A DNA stretch of 40,346 nt from Caldisericia bacterium. Lineage in GTDB: Bacteria > Caldisericota > Caldisericia > JAAYUI01. The notes beneath the pieces are model-generated. The model searched no databases. It saw only the letters and a list, made by a program, of their open reading frames with translations, and was not told where the DNA came from. The stretch spans positions 1-40,346 of the forward strand of contig JAGOOO010000012.1 in the NCBI GenBank assembly GCA_017992475.1, written 5' to 3'. The position numbers and the translations under genes are program-made. Below, piece by piece: positions 15,976 through 23,395 of the stretch. Within the stretch, counting starts at the first letter, position 1; each line of letters starts with the position of its first letter.

Positions 15976-17174
15976 TTAGTGGCCAAGCGCCTCTCGATTT
16001 CTTCAGAATCGTATGTGTCCATCAAACACATTTTTGTCATGTTGTCTGTTTCGCTGGAGATTGCTTTTCCAGTGTCCACCATCTTGAGATAGTTCGAATA
16101 AACTTCTGGTCTGCCAATTGCCCTTGACGCGAGCTTGTCGGCCCCGATGTCCATACGTTTTGATATGAGATTTATGAGCGGAGTGGCAATGAGATAGAGG
16201 GCGCCAATAATAAACATTACTATGATTCCAACTGCTGGATCACCGGTTCCTGCCTGTTCAGAGAACCAGGAGAAGACATTATTTACATAGACCCAGTTGA
16301 AAGCGAGATATATCAAGTAAGAACCAGCTACGAAGAAGACCCATCTTACAATGTTAATGACTGTGCCTTTCAATACGTCTGCCCTTGCCATTGCTTTTGC
16401 AACGGACGCAATTATGACATCTTTGCCTTTGAGCTTTGCTGGAGCGAAAACGAAGTATACGCCAAAGAGACCAACAAGCTTGGTTTCAGCATTAAAATCG
16501 CCGCCAAGGTTGTAGTAGAAAACATCGAGGACGGTTACCCTAAATTTCCTTCCAAGCTCTTTTATTATCCTTCTGTCAGGACCTGTTGGAACCTGTTTTA
16601 CTGAGTTGTCAGTAATCAATTTGAGAAGATTGATTATTATGAACAATGCCGGGACAAAAAGCATACCCCAGAGAGCTGAAATTATCCACCATTGTGGGGT
16701 GTTGCCACCCATGGGACCCTGTCTTCCAGTTGTGGAGAGTGAGAAATACATAACGAGGAAGTAATAATTCAATCCACCCCAAAGCAGGGCATCGAAGAAA
16801 TCTCTGCGAAGGATTCTTCCCAGCGTATTTACCCATGGCATTCCATGGACACCGGATTTTACTTGCACGACTGCTTCCCTGTACCAGTCAATTGGGAAAA
16901 CGAGTACCGAAAGGCAAATGGAGTAAGCGAAACCGAAACCAAACCATATTACAAAATTGTCGGCACTTCCGCCAAGTGCAATCGCCCAGTCGCCTATGTA
17001 TCTTGCGAAACCGGTGATGTAGGTCAGAAGTATAAGGAGTCCCATAGCAGCATATTTTGCCGCAAGCAACATTGTTGAAAAGCGTACACCCTTGTTGTCA
17101 ATCTGGTTTTTTTCGTATTGTATGGAAAAAGTATCGGTGCTTTGTTGTATGTTTTCTATTTTTTCTTTTGTCAT
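15972..17174 (-). CDS. Ste24-like (M48) integral membrane protein lacking zinc ligands
   Basis: A 400-residue membrane protein with about seven helices (around 36-56, 72-92, 127-147, 164-184, 273-293, 312-332 and others). Its layout follows Ste24/CAAX prenyl proteases: a P-x-x-W/Y-Y segment after helix 2, NAETKLVGLFGVYFVFAP at the usual NAY..G position, then IASVAKAMARADVLKG where the protease has AHELGHWKKGH. A helix and PLINLISKRMDIGADKLAS follow, where the protease has SRRFEYEAD. HExxH is thus KAMAR at 260-264 and the third ligand Glu is Gly344. It should be catalytically dead and may instead bind or gate. It sits between pduL (3 bases) and the BMC gene (4-base overlap), with a polyprenyl synthase in the same operon. 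Confidence 0.65.
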   Translation of the reverse strand: MTKEKIENIQQSTDTFSIQYEKNQIDNKGVRFSTMLLAAKYAAMGLLILLTYITGFARYIGDWAIALGGSADNFVIWFGFGFAYSICLSVLVFPIDWYREAVVQVKSGVHGMPWVNTLGRILRRDFFDALLWGGLNYYFLVMYFSLSTTGRQGPMGGNTPQWWIISALWGMLFVPALFIIINLLKLITDNSVKQVPTGPDRRIIKELGRKFRVTVLDVFYYNLGGDFNAETKLVGLFGVYFVFAPAKLKGKDVIIASVAKAMARADVLKGTVINIVRWVFFVAGSYLIYLAFNWVYVNNVFSWFSEQAGTGDPAVGIIVMFIIGALYLIATPLINLISKRMDIGADKLASRAIGRPEVYSNYLKMVDTGKAISSETDNMTKMCLMDTYDSEEIERRLATK

Positions 17175-17177
17175 GAG

Positions 17178-17786
17178 TTACCTCACTATCCTGATTTTGT
17201 CTCCACTTTTGAGCCAGGCTGCATTTGCCTCATCTGTGTCAATATGAAAATCGAGTGCAAAGGTTTTTGAAACCCTTATCACGATGTCACCCATTACCAA
17301 TTTTCTTGGTGTATTGGCAGAAACCCAGACCATTTCACCATTGGTGACGCCAGCTTTTTCAGCGTCCTCGGGTGACATGTGGATATGTCTTTTTGCAACG
17401 ATGACTCCTTTGTCCAGGACAATTTCACCTTTTTCTCCAACCAGCTTTATTCCGGGAGTCCCTTCTATGTCATCTGACATTCTGAGTGGTACATCCAGAC
17501 CAAGTATTATAGAGTCGGTTTTTGAAACCTCAACCTGTGTTGCCCTTCTAGTTGGGCCTAACACCCTGACTCCCTTGATGGTTCCCTTAGGTCCGACCAG
17601 GTCAACTTTTTCGTTGCATGCGTATTGCCCTGGCTGAGTGAGGTCCTTGTAGCATGTCAGATCATGACCAAAGAGTATTTTGACATGGTCCTCATGCAGA
17701 TGAATATGTCTTGAGCTTACACCGACATTGATGTCGAGCCCGTTGCTATTGTTCCATGTTTTCTGGATCATTTCGTCTACGCTCAT
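17178..17786 (-). CDS. pduL: PduL-type phosphate acyltransferase
   Basis: A 202-residue phosphotransacylase of the PduL family, which interconverts acyl-CoA and acyl-phosphate. Both zinc motifs are present, RHIHL at 26-30 and RHIHM at 133-137, with His181 in FHIDTDEANAA as a further ligand. LVGPKG, LGPTR and TPGIKLVG match the family closely. The 16 residues before the catalytic domain (MSVDEMIQKTWNNSNG) could be a short amphipathic encapsulation helix as in BMC-associated PduL, though many PduL proteins are cytosolic. The ATG has GGAGA 8 bases upstream. It is 2 bases from the polyprenyl synthase gene and 3 from the Ste24-like gene. Acetyl- or propionyl-CoA are the likely substrates. Confidence 0.93.
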   Translation of the reverse strand: MSVDEMIQKTWNNSNGLDINVGVSSRHIHLHEDHVKILFGHDLTCYKDLTQPGQYACNEKVDLVGPKGTIKGVRVLGPTRRATQVEVSKTDSIILGLDVPLRMSDDIEGTPGIKLVGEKGEIVLDKGVIVAKRHIHMSPEDAEKAGVTNGEMVWVSANTPRKLVMGDIVIRVSKTFALDFHIDTDEANAAWLKSGDKIRIVR

Positions 17787-17788
17787 AT

Positions 17789-18805
17789 TTATCTCCTTGG
17801 AAATGGGTTGAGATTATTGGGAAGTCTTTCATAAATACTTGTATTTATGTTGGTAAATGTTTGCAAGCAGTGTTCTGGGATCAGGCTCCTTATTCCATCC
17901 AGACAGTCTATTGCTTTTACGGAATATTCCCTGGCCTTGTCAATTGTTTGTGTAAGAGTGTTTTTCTCTGCTATCAGAACCTGTATTTCGTCAATGCTTT
18001 TATCAAACGGGTTTCCCTGTATGTCCAACAATAAAATGGGTAGGGTTAAAAGGCCTTCCTTAAAATCCTGGCATTTTTCTTTCCCGTCAGGGCCCACAAA
18101 ATCAAGCGTGTCGTCTATTAGCTGAAAGGCCATTCCGAGATTTGCACCAAATTCTGTAAGGCTGTTTATTGTTTTCTCATCAACGTTTGCGATCAGGCAG
18201 GCGCTTTGACAGCAGAATGACAGGAGTGAAGCAGTTTTGAGCGATATTGTGGTGAGATAATGTGCGATTGTTCTTGTATGGTCAAACGTTATTTCTATTT
18301 CCATTGCCTCACCGAACGTCATTTGTGATACGACCTCGGAAAAGCGCATTGTCAGATTGTGGTTTTTTAGTTCACCCAATTTTGTCAAAGCTAAAGAAAG
18401 AACATAATCGCCGGTAAGCACCGCAAAACGGTTGCCCATGAGGCTGTTTACGGTTGGTTCATTTCTTCTTAATGATGCCTCGTCCACAACGTCGTCGTGT
18501 ATGAGGCTTGCGGACTGTATCATTTCTACGAAAGCGCCAAGGTTGATTGCCATGTCTACGGGAAGACCTATGGCCTGGGAAGATGCAAGAGCCAGTTTTG
18601 CCCTGAATCTTTTGCCGGAACTTTGGCTATTTCTTGACATCTGGGCGAGCTTTTCAAGCCAGAAGCGTGAATCCGATGGCAGTCCCAGTGGAATAAGAGA
18701 AATAGCAAGCTCTAATGCTTGCCCTATTGGATATAAAGCGGCTTTTGACAGGTTTTCTTCTACGCCCGCTAGCCCCTTGGATATGTAATCAAAATCTGGA
18801 TTCAC
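17789..18805 (-). CDS. Polyprenyl diphosphate synthase
   Basis: A 338-residue trans-isoprenyl diphosphate synthase. The two aspartate-rich motifs that bind Mg and the diphosphates are DDVVD at 104-108 (within LIHDDVVDEASLRRN) and DDTLD at 231-235 (FQLIDDTLDFVG). Other landmarks are GKRFRAKL at 64-71 and GDYVLSLA at 132-139. It condenses IPP units onto an allylic primer to make quinone side chains or undecaprenyl-type lipids, and chain length is not predictable here. The GTG start has no Shine-Dalgarno but lies 8 bases after a -10 box, so this first gene of the operon appears leaderless. The following genes (pduL, Ste24-like, BMC-T, HIT) are tightly spaced. Confidence 0.92.
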   Translation of the reverse strand: MNPDFDYISKGLAGVEENLSKAALYPIGQALELAISLIPLGLPSDSRFWLEKLAQMSRNSQSSGKRFRAKLALASSQAIGLPVDMAINLGAFVEMIQSASLIHDDVVDEASLRRNEPTVNSLMGNRFAVLTGDYVLSLALTKLGELKNHNLTMRFSEVVSQMTFGEAMEIEITFDHTRTIAHYLTTISLKTASLLSFCCQSACLIANVDEKTINSLTEFGANLGMAFQLIDDTLDFVGPDGKEKCQDFKEGLLTLPILLLDIQGNPFDKSIDEIQVLIAEKNTLTQTIDKAREYSVKAIDCLDGIRSLIPEHCLQTFTNINTSIYERLPNNLNPFPRR

Positions 18806-18813
18806 AAACGGTC

Positions 18814-18841
18814 ATTTTAGTTGTGATCACTGTCAAATCAA
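18814..18841 (-). promoter_or_regulatory. Promoter for the polyprenyl synthase operon, leaderless type
   Basis: On the minus strand, TTGATT (18836-18841), a 16-base spacer and TAAAAT (18814-18819), then 8 bases to the GTG at 18805. The spacer contains the palindrome GTGATCAC (18823-18830), which could be an operator. Confidence 0.55.
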
Positions 18842-18852
18842 GGCATCAGTCG

Positions 18853-18880
18853 TTGACTTGGCTGAAAGCGGCATTATATT
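18853..18880 (+). promoter_or_regulatory. Promoter for the CYTH gene pair, near-leaderless
   Basis: TTGACT at 18853-18858, a 16-base spacer and TATATT at 18875-18880, then 10 bases to the ATG at 18891. The leader would be about four bases, with no Shine-Dalgarno. It lies back-to-back with the polyprenyl synthase promoter. Confidence 0.55.
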
Positions 18881-18890
18881 ACCATTAAAA

Positions 18891-19541
18891 ATGGTCCAAT
18901 TCGAAAACGAATCAAAGTATATGGTTTTAAAGAACAAAAAAGCCGTCGAAGAGGCCATTGAAAAGATTTCCGTTGAACTTGGATTTAGCCTGGGTGACAT
19001 CAGGTTTGTAGATCAGCTTGACGTCTACCTTGACTGCGATTTTGTTTTGAAAAACTCTGGATATTCATTGAGAAACCGTTATGAGGGTGGCATTTTGAAA
19101 AAAATAACCCTAAAAACCCTTGAGACTTTTGATGAAAAAAACCATATAAGGATTGAGGAGGAGTCCAACACCTACAAAGACCTTATGGGCAAAGTGACCA
19201 AGAAATTGAAATCAATCTTCCAGGACCCAGCAGACGAGACTACGCTAAAATTGCTCTCTGAGCCGGAGAAGCTTTTGCCCGTTGTTGTTTTGACCAAGGG
19301 GAGAAAAACCAGAGAAATATGCTGCAGTAAAGGTTGTGGCCAAATAGCTTTTGATACATATACTTATGTTTTTCCAAAAACCAGCAACGTATTTTCTGAA
19401 ATAGAAGTGGAAGGCCCGGCTTTTCTTGATACTCTTAGACAAGCCATCGAGAAAAAGTTTGTCAAAAACAAAAATCCAACCCTGGGGCCATCGCAAAAAA
19501 GCAAATTCCTTTTGGGCCTTAATAACGGAGGAGAACAATGA
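18891..19541 (+). CDS. CYTH domain protein A (triphosphate tunnel metalloenzyme fold)
   Basis: A 216-residue protein beginning with the CYTH signature ExExK (FENESKYMV, residues 4-8). It continues with YLDCDF, then YSLRNRYEGG with the usual arginine, then ITLKTLE with the usual lysine. FSEIEVEGP near residue 180 is the typical late ExExE strand. Members of this fold bind triphosphates with Mg in a beta tunnel and include adenylate cyclase CyaB, thiamine triphosphatase and inorganic triphosphatases. The substrate here is unknown. The first ATG, at 18891, gives the motif at the normal distance from the start. It overlaps the next CYTH gene by four bases. Confidence 0.82.
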   Translation: MVQFENESKYMVLKNKKAVEEAIEKISVELGFSLGDIRFVDQLDVYLDCDFVLKNSGYSLRNRYEGGILKKITLKTLETFDEKNHIRIEEESNTYKDLMGKVTKKLKSIFQDPADETTLKLLSEPEKLLPVVVLTKGRKTREICCSKGCGQIAFDTYTYVFPKTSNVFSEIEVEGPAFLDTLRQAIEKKFVKNKNPTLGPSQKSKFLLGLNNGGEQ

Positions 19542-20248
19542 ATCCAACCAATGAAAGAGAGCTTAAGCTTGATATTAATGCCGATGCCTCGCCGAAGATT
19601 TCCACTCTTATCTCTGAGCTTATCGAAAAATATAAATGGCCGGTCAGGGCAAGAATAGACATGATCAATTATGACAGGTATTTTGACCAGCTTCAGCCCT
19701 CCGGATTGTTTCTCTTGCACAGCCAGGATGCCTACATAAGAGTCAGAAAATCAGTGTGGCCACAAAAATCAAGGGAAGCGGAATTCATAGCCTACAGGAA
19801 ACTCAACGAGGCAAGCTATGGGAAACCAGCCGAGATATATGATAATGAAATATCAGTCTTGAAAACAAATGAAATAATTGCCGAACTTCTCAGGGATCAT
19901 CCTGAAAAGCTTTGCCCACCGAGTCCGGAGGCCATAGGCGTGGTGGAACACCTTGAATCAATGGGGCTTTCAGAGATTATCAGGTTGAAGTGTGAAAGGT
20001 GTATATATCCTATTTCTTACAGCGACCAGCCCAATGACCAGGTCAAAATAAAAATTGATAGGGTGACATACAAAGCAAGACCAAACGAAGTGTTTACACA
20101 AGTTGAAATCGATTATTACTCGAACGAACTTTTTGACATGGCTACAAAAATAATGGAAGTGATAAATGTTGGGGTGCGAGACATCACGGGTATAGATTCG
20201 CGTTTCTCGTCGGTTTCAAAAATGAGCAGGGGAATAGAGCTTCTTTAG
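19538..20248 (+). CDS. CYTH domain protein B
   Basis: A 236-residue partner of the preceding gene. It begins NERELKLDI, again ExExK, followed by MINYDRYFD, then AYIRVRKS and AEFIAYRKLNE, which supply the basic tunnel residues. QVEIDYYSNE near residue 190 is the late acidic strand. Translation is coupled to protein A by an ATGA overlap, with GGAGGAG 5 bases before the ATG. Two different CYTH proteins made in a fixed ratio could form a heteromer, or one could be regulatory, but neither is proven. The operon ends at a strong terminator shared with the convergent ferredoxin gene. Confidence 0.8.
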   Translation: MNPTNERELKLDINADASPKISTLISELIEKYKWPVRARIDMINYDRYFDQLQPSGLFLLHSQDAYIRVRKSVWPQKSREAEFIAYRKLNEASYGKPAEIYDNEISVLKTNEIIAELLRDHPEKLCPPSPEAIGVVEHLESMGLSEIIRLKCERCIYPISYSDQPNDQVKIKIDRVTYKARPNEVFTQVEIDYYSNELFDMATKIMEVINVGVRDITGIDSRFSSVSKMSRGIELL

Positions 20249-20267
20249 AAAAACTTTTTCATTCAAT

Positions 20268-20298
20268 AAAAAAGCGGCCCCTTAGAGGGCCGCTTTTT
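20268..20298. terminator. Bidirectional terminator between the CYTH pair and ferredoxin
   Basis: The stem AGCGGCCC (20273-20280) pairs with 20287-20294 around a 6-base loop. A-runs lie to the left and TTTTT to the right, so it can act in both directions. Confidence 0.92.
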
Positions 20299-20310
20299 GT
20301 TTCTGTTTTC

Positions 20311-20493
20311 TCAGAGTTTAATAGCAGCAACTGGGCAGTTCTCGGCAGCTTCTTCGCAGCAACCGCAACCACCGCAATCCGAGCCACTGATAACGCCTGC
20401 AAGGCCATCACTTCCAATTTCAAAAACGTCCGGGCAAACTGAGGCGCAAACTCCGCAACCGATGCAAGTCTCTTTGTCGACTGTTGGTTTCAT
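20311..20493 (-). CDS. Ferredoxin, single [4Fe-4S] type with extra cysteines
   Basis: A 60-residue ferredoxin. CIGCGVCASVCPDVFEIG at 10-27 supplies Cys10, Cys13 and Cys16, and Cys53 in ENCPVAAI is the fourth ligand, as in Thermotoga-type monocluster ferredoxins. Cys20 corresponds to one half of the disulfide seen there. The region 38-46 reads SDCGGCGCC, giving four extra cysteines where relatives usually have one, so a second cluster or metal site cannot be excluded. It is a soluble low-potential electron carrier and a plausible donor for the double-cubane reductase activator elsewhere in the window. AAGGAGGA precedes the ATG. It has its own promoter and is a single-gene unit. Confidence 0.92.
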   Translation of the reverse strand: MKPTVDKETCIGCGVCASVCPDVFEIGSDGLAGVISGSDCGGCGCCEEAAENCPVAAIKL

Positions 20494-20522
20494 GGTTCCT
20501 CCTTAATTTGTAATGCATGCGT

Positions 20523-20550
20523 AGTATATTTTTGGGGATTTGTGTGTCAA
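20523..20550 (-). promoter_or_regulatory. Promoter for ferredoxin
   Basis: On the minus strand, a perfect TTGACA (20545-20550), a 16-base spacer and TATACT (20523-20528). It gives a leader of about 23 bases that contains the AGGAGG site. This is the best conventional promoter in the window. Confidence 0.75.
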
Positions 20551-20598
20551 GTTATCTTTGAAGTTTTTGTTCGCTTTTAAAATTAAAAGAAACGTGCT

Positions 20599-20645
20599 TT
20601 TGGCAAACCTATGGCATTTTTTCTTTTCCATAGGTTTATACCAAA
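20599..20645. repeat. Inverted repeat, 10-bp perfect core
   Basis: AAACCTATGG (20605-20614) pairs perfectly with CCATAGGTTT (20628-20637) across a pyrimidine-rich 13-base loop. The outer TTTGG (20599-20603) and CCAAA (20641-20645) extend the symmetry. No T-run follows, so it is not a standard terminator. It could be an operator or an RNA hairpin. Confidence 0.6.
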
Positions 20646-20886
20646 CTGTTTGAATGATTTATTTCCAATCCAGTAAAAATTATTAATATCAAATATGAGT
20701 ACTGTTTACCGATTTAGCATTAAATTAATTTTTGATATATAAATTACTAATTTTAGTCATAAATTTAAATATTGTTTATAAATCCAAACCTAAATAAATG
20801 AGAACCTCCATGTTTTTATAAATGATTCTTGCCCAATTTTTATGTATATGAATAGCTTAATAAATTTGATATGCACATATGTAACA

Positions 20887-20918
20887 TTGAGATACAAAAA
20901 TGTGCTATTATATCTCAA
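20887..20918. repeat. Inverted repeat, 8-bp arms
   Basis: TTGAGATA (20887-20894) and TATCTCAA (20911-20918) flank a 16-base loop, about 90 bases upstream of the promoter of the large secreted-protein gene. AT-richness makes chance pairing possible. Confidence 0.4.
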
Positions 20919-21007
20919 ATAGACCATTTTGTGGTGGTTTTTTATATTTGTTTGGAAATTTTGGCCAAAGAAAGATTTGCATTGGAAATTATCCCAAGAG
21001 TGGCCAC

Positions 21008-21036
21008 TTGACAATTCATTCCAATATCAATAAATT
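21008..21036 (+). promoter_or_regulatory. Promoter for the large secreted metallopeptidase-like gene
   Basis: A perfect TTGACA at 21008-21013, a 17-base spacer and TAAATT at 21031-21036. The leader to the ATG at 21155 would be about 112 bases, the longest in the window. Confidence 0.7.
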
Positions 21037-21154
21037 GTAATTGTTCGTTAATAATCCCAATTTGTATCGTATTGGTACTGCTCGTATTTGTCGTTTTCAA
21101 GCTGTTTCTATTCTAGACCATTCGGTTGTTTTTCGTAAAAAAAGGGGAGTTAGC

Positions 21155-23395
21155 ATGAAAAAAATTTCATTGGCGCTAGCTGTGTTGTTCATTGTGCAAA
21201 TTGGTTTCGGTTCTGTGTTTGCCTTCGAAACAAAAACTACTACTAAGGGCAAGGTAAACGAATCGAACCCTGGAGCGATCGTGGTTGATGTAACCCCGAT
21301 CATTGGAGAAAAAGCTCCGTTTATCCAGATCTATTCAAGAGAAAACCAGAAAAAAATTAGGAATATTGCTGATAGGGCCCTTAAAGAGATTGCAAAGGGA
21401 GCTCCTGCCGGATTCAATTTTGATCCATTGGTACTCTACAAGCACAACGGGAAAATAATGACTAGCCCTCTCCCGCAGAACACATACCGCAATGATAATC
21501 CAATACTGCCAACCCAAAAAATAGCACCTTCTGGCATTATAGATTGGCGATTTACAGGTTCATGCCAGTCTGGTGCTACACCTCCTGATTCATACTGGAA
21601 CTGTGCGACTGAAATGCCAAATATCCAGACCTTTGTAGAAGGTGGCCCAAGCTTCCCGGTTGGAATGAAGAATTGCATCCAGGATGTTTTTGGCGCCCCA
21701 ATGTCTTCCATTGAGGTTTATTTCAGAAGGGACGATAACCTTCCAACTGGCACTTTTGCCCAGTACACACAGTCTGGTGTCGGCACAATAGGTTACATTG
21801 ATATGCCAACGGACATGGCACGCCCCCCGGCTTATTTTGTGCCAGCCTGGAACATGATGGCGCAAGAAGCAAGGCTTGATGCACTGACACATGAAATGGT
21901 CCATGCCTACTATGACAATCTCAACCTTTACTTCCACGCATGGGTTGAAGGAATGACAGAAATGCAGTCAATCCTTGCAAGGAGACTGTGGTGCCAGCGC
22001 AATGGATACACTCCTCCAAACAGGCCAAACCTTGGTTGGGGAACCCCCATAACCCTGCCTCTTTATGAAAACTGCAACCAGACAGCCTTGCAGCCAGGCG
22101 GAGGTTTCTTCTATACGAGCACTCCTGGCGAGCGCATGCTGGCTCTTGCCCCAACAAGATATCAGATGGCCGCTTCAACCTGGTACAAAATATGGAGAGA
22201 AACAACACCTGGAATCATCAATGATGGCCAGACGGCCACTTATGGTTCTGGCACCTTCTTTGTAGATTTTAACTCGGAATATTATGATCGCTATCTCATC
22301 TACCCACTGGGATATCCTGGAATCAGAGGCGATGTGCCGATCCTCAATCAGATTGTTTCCGGTGTTCTTTATGCAGATAAGGCCAACAGCAATGTTGAAA
22401 ATAAGGATTATATAACAACATGGTATGGTGCCCAGAGCATATTGGGCATTGGCACCTCAACTGGTGGTAAACTGTATGTTCCAAATGGCCCAGTCACACC
22501 TGATGGTGGAATTCCTTATATGGCTGGTGATGATAGAACAGGGATTTGTGATATCGGGTCCCATCTCTTTAACTACGCTGGAGCAAGTTTTAATTTTGGA
22601 CTTGATTTTGGCCCGGTTTTCTACCAGACCCTTTCCGGTGGTTTTGAAACACCGCTTGCTGGAACAGCGACTATAACAGCATTTTCCATGCATGGCCAGG
22701 GTGGCTTAACAATTGGCCAGGATGTCACAACAAGGGTTGGTTTCCATGATGCTTACAATGGTGCACCAACAGGCTGGACTGCTTGTAATATTGCACCAAA
22801 CCCGACACTTACGTTCGGTGCTGATGGAAGACTTGCTGCTTTTAGCAGTGGAGCAGCATATCCAGCCGCTCTCTACTTCAGATTTGATCCTGATGGAGCG
22901 GGTCCAATCCAGCCTCTTCCAACAGGCGGTTATCAAATAAATTTTGATGCCTCTTCTGTCAATATCCCACCTGTAACAGCAAATATCACAGCTTATTTTG
23001 CAAGCCGTGAGCAGATTGGCCCCTCTATCCATAGCGGTGTTATGATTGGTGGAGGAACAAATGGTGGAGATAGAATAGCTTTCTCTTATGACAATTCCCC
23101 ATTCACCGGGCTTGCTGGTTTTGGTGGGGATGCATCATTCAACAATATGCCAACAGCAACACAAGGCGTTTTCACTGATGGCGTGGTTCTTGGCTACCAA
23201 TATTTTGGCGCCGGTGCCGCATATCCAGATTATGACTATGCAAATACCGGCAGGTTCTATTATGTCCACCAATTCACAACATCATTCAACAGACTCAATC
23301 AGGATATCCCGCCATTTATTGGAAAATATGGATTTGCAATGCTTGCCCAATCGACTGCTTTTGGTGGTGGTGGGGCCAACAGGACTTATTTCTGA
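21155..23395 (+). CDS. Secreted metallopeptidase-like giant protein, N-terminal part up to an in-frame TGA
   Basis: The first 746 residues of a very large exported protein. A Sec signal peptide (MKKISLALAVLFIVQIGFGS, cleavage near ...VFA-FE) is followed by a domain containing a gluzincin-like zinc site. His246-Glu247-x-x-His250 is HEMVH within LTHEMVHAYY, and Glu265 in WVEGMTEM lies 14 residues after the second His, in the position of the third ligand. This suggests an extracellular zinc peptidase. The rest, to residue 746, is Gly/Pro/aromatic-rich and unrecognised. Position 747 is TGA, but the same frame stays open for another 770 codons. The ATG at 21155 is chosen because GGGGAG precedes it and it starts the signal peptide. 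Expressed as is, the protein would lack its C-terminal surface domains. Confidence 0.75.
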   Translation: MKKISLALAVLFIVQIGFGSVFAFETKTTTKGKVNESNPGAIVVDVTPIIGEKAPFIQIYSRENQKKIRNIADRALKEIAKGAPAGFNFDPLVLYKHNGKIMTSPLPQNTYRNDNPILPTQKIAPSGIIDWRFTGSCQSGATPPDSYWNCATEMPNIQTFVEGGPSFPVGMKNCIQDVFGAPMSSIEVYFRRDDNLPTGTFAQYTQSGVGTIGYIDMPTDMARPPAYFVPAWNMMAQEARLDALTHEMVHAYYDNLNLYFHAWVEGMTEMQSILARRLWCQRNGYTPPNRPNLGWGTPITLPLYENCNQTALQPGGGFFYTSTPGERMLALAPTRYQMAASTWYKIWRETTPGIINDGQTATYGSGTFFVDFNSEYYDRYLIYPLGYPGIRGDVPILNQIVSGVLYADKANSNVENKDYITTWYGAQSILGIGTSTGGKLYVPNGPVTPDGGIPYMAGDDRTGICDIGSHLFNYAGASFNFGLDFGPVFYQTLSGGFETPLAGTATITAFSMHGQGGLTIGQDVTTRVGFHDAYNGAPTGWTACNIAPNPTLTFGADGRLAAFSSGAAYPAALYFRFDPDGAGPIQPLPTGGYQINFDASSVNIPPVTANITAYFASREQIGPSIHSGVMIGGGTNGGDRIAFSYDNSPFTGLAGFGGDASFNNMPTATQGVFTDGVVLGYQYFGAGAAYPDYDYANTGRFYYVHQFTTSFNRLNQDIPPFIGKYGFAMLAQSTAFGGGGANRTYF

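Larger units (their letters stand above)
20551..21007. other. AT-rich non-coding gap with inverted repeats
   Basis: About 450 bases of strongly AT-rich sequence with no credible coding region: the only long reading frame is on the minus strand and has no ribosome site. It holds two clear inverted repeats, listed separately, and a looser one (20686-20693 with 20731-20738). It separates the ferredoxin promoter from that of the large secreted protein. I see no tRNA-like or riboswitch-like fold. Confidence 0.6.

Noticed and set aside
20790-21014. Minus-strand coding region in the AT-rich gap
   Set aside because: The composition is AT-driven, with no ribosome site and no recognisable protein features.
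23393-23395. Selenocysteine at the in-frame TGA
   Set aside because: The protein does not resemble a known selenoprotein family, the flanking residues show no redox motif, and I see no convincing bacterial SECIS hairpin in the 40 bases downstream (only 4-bp stems).
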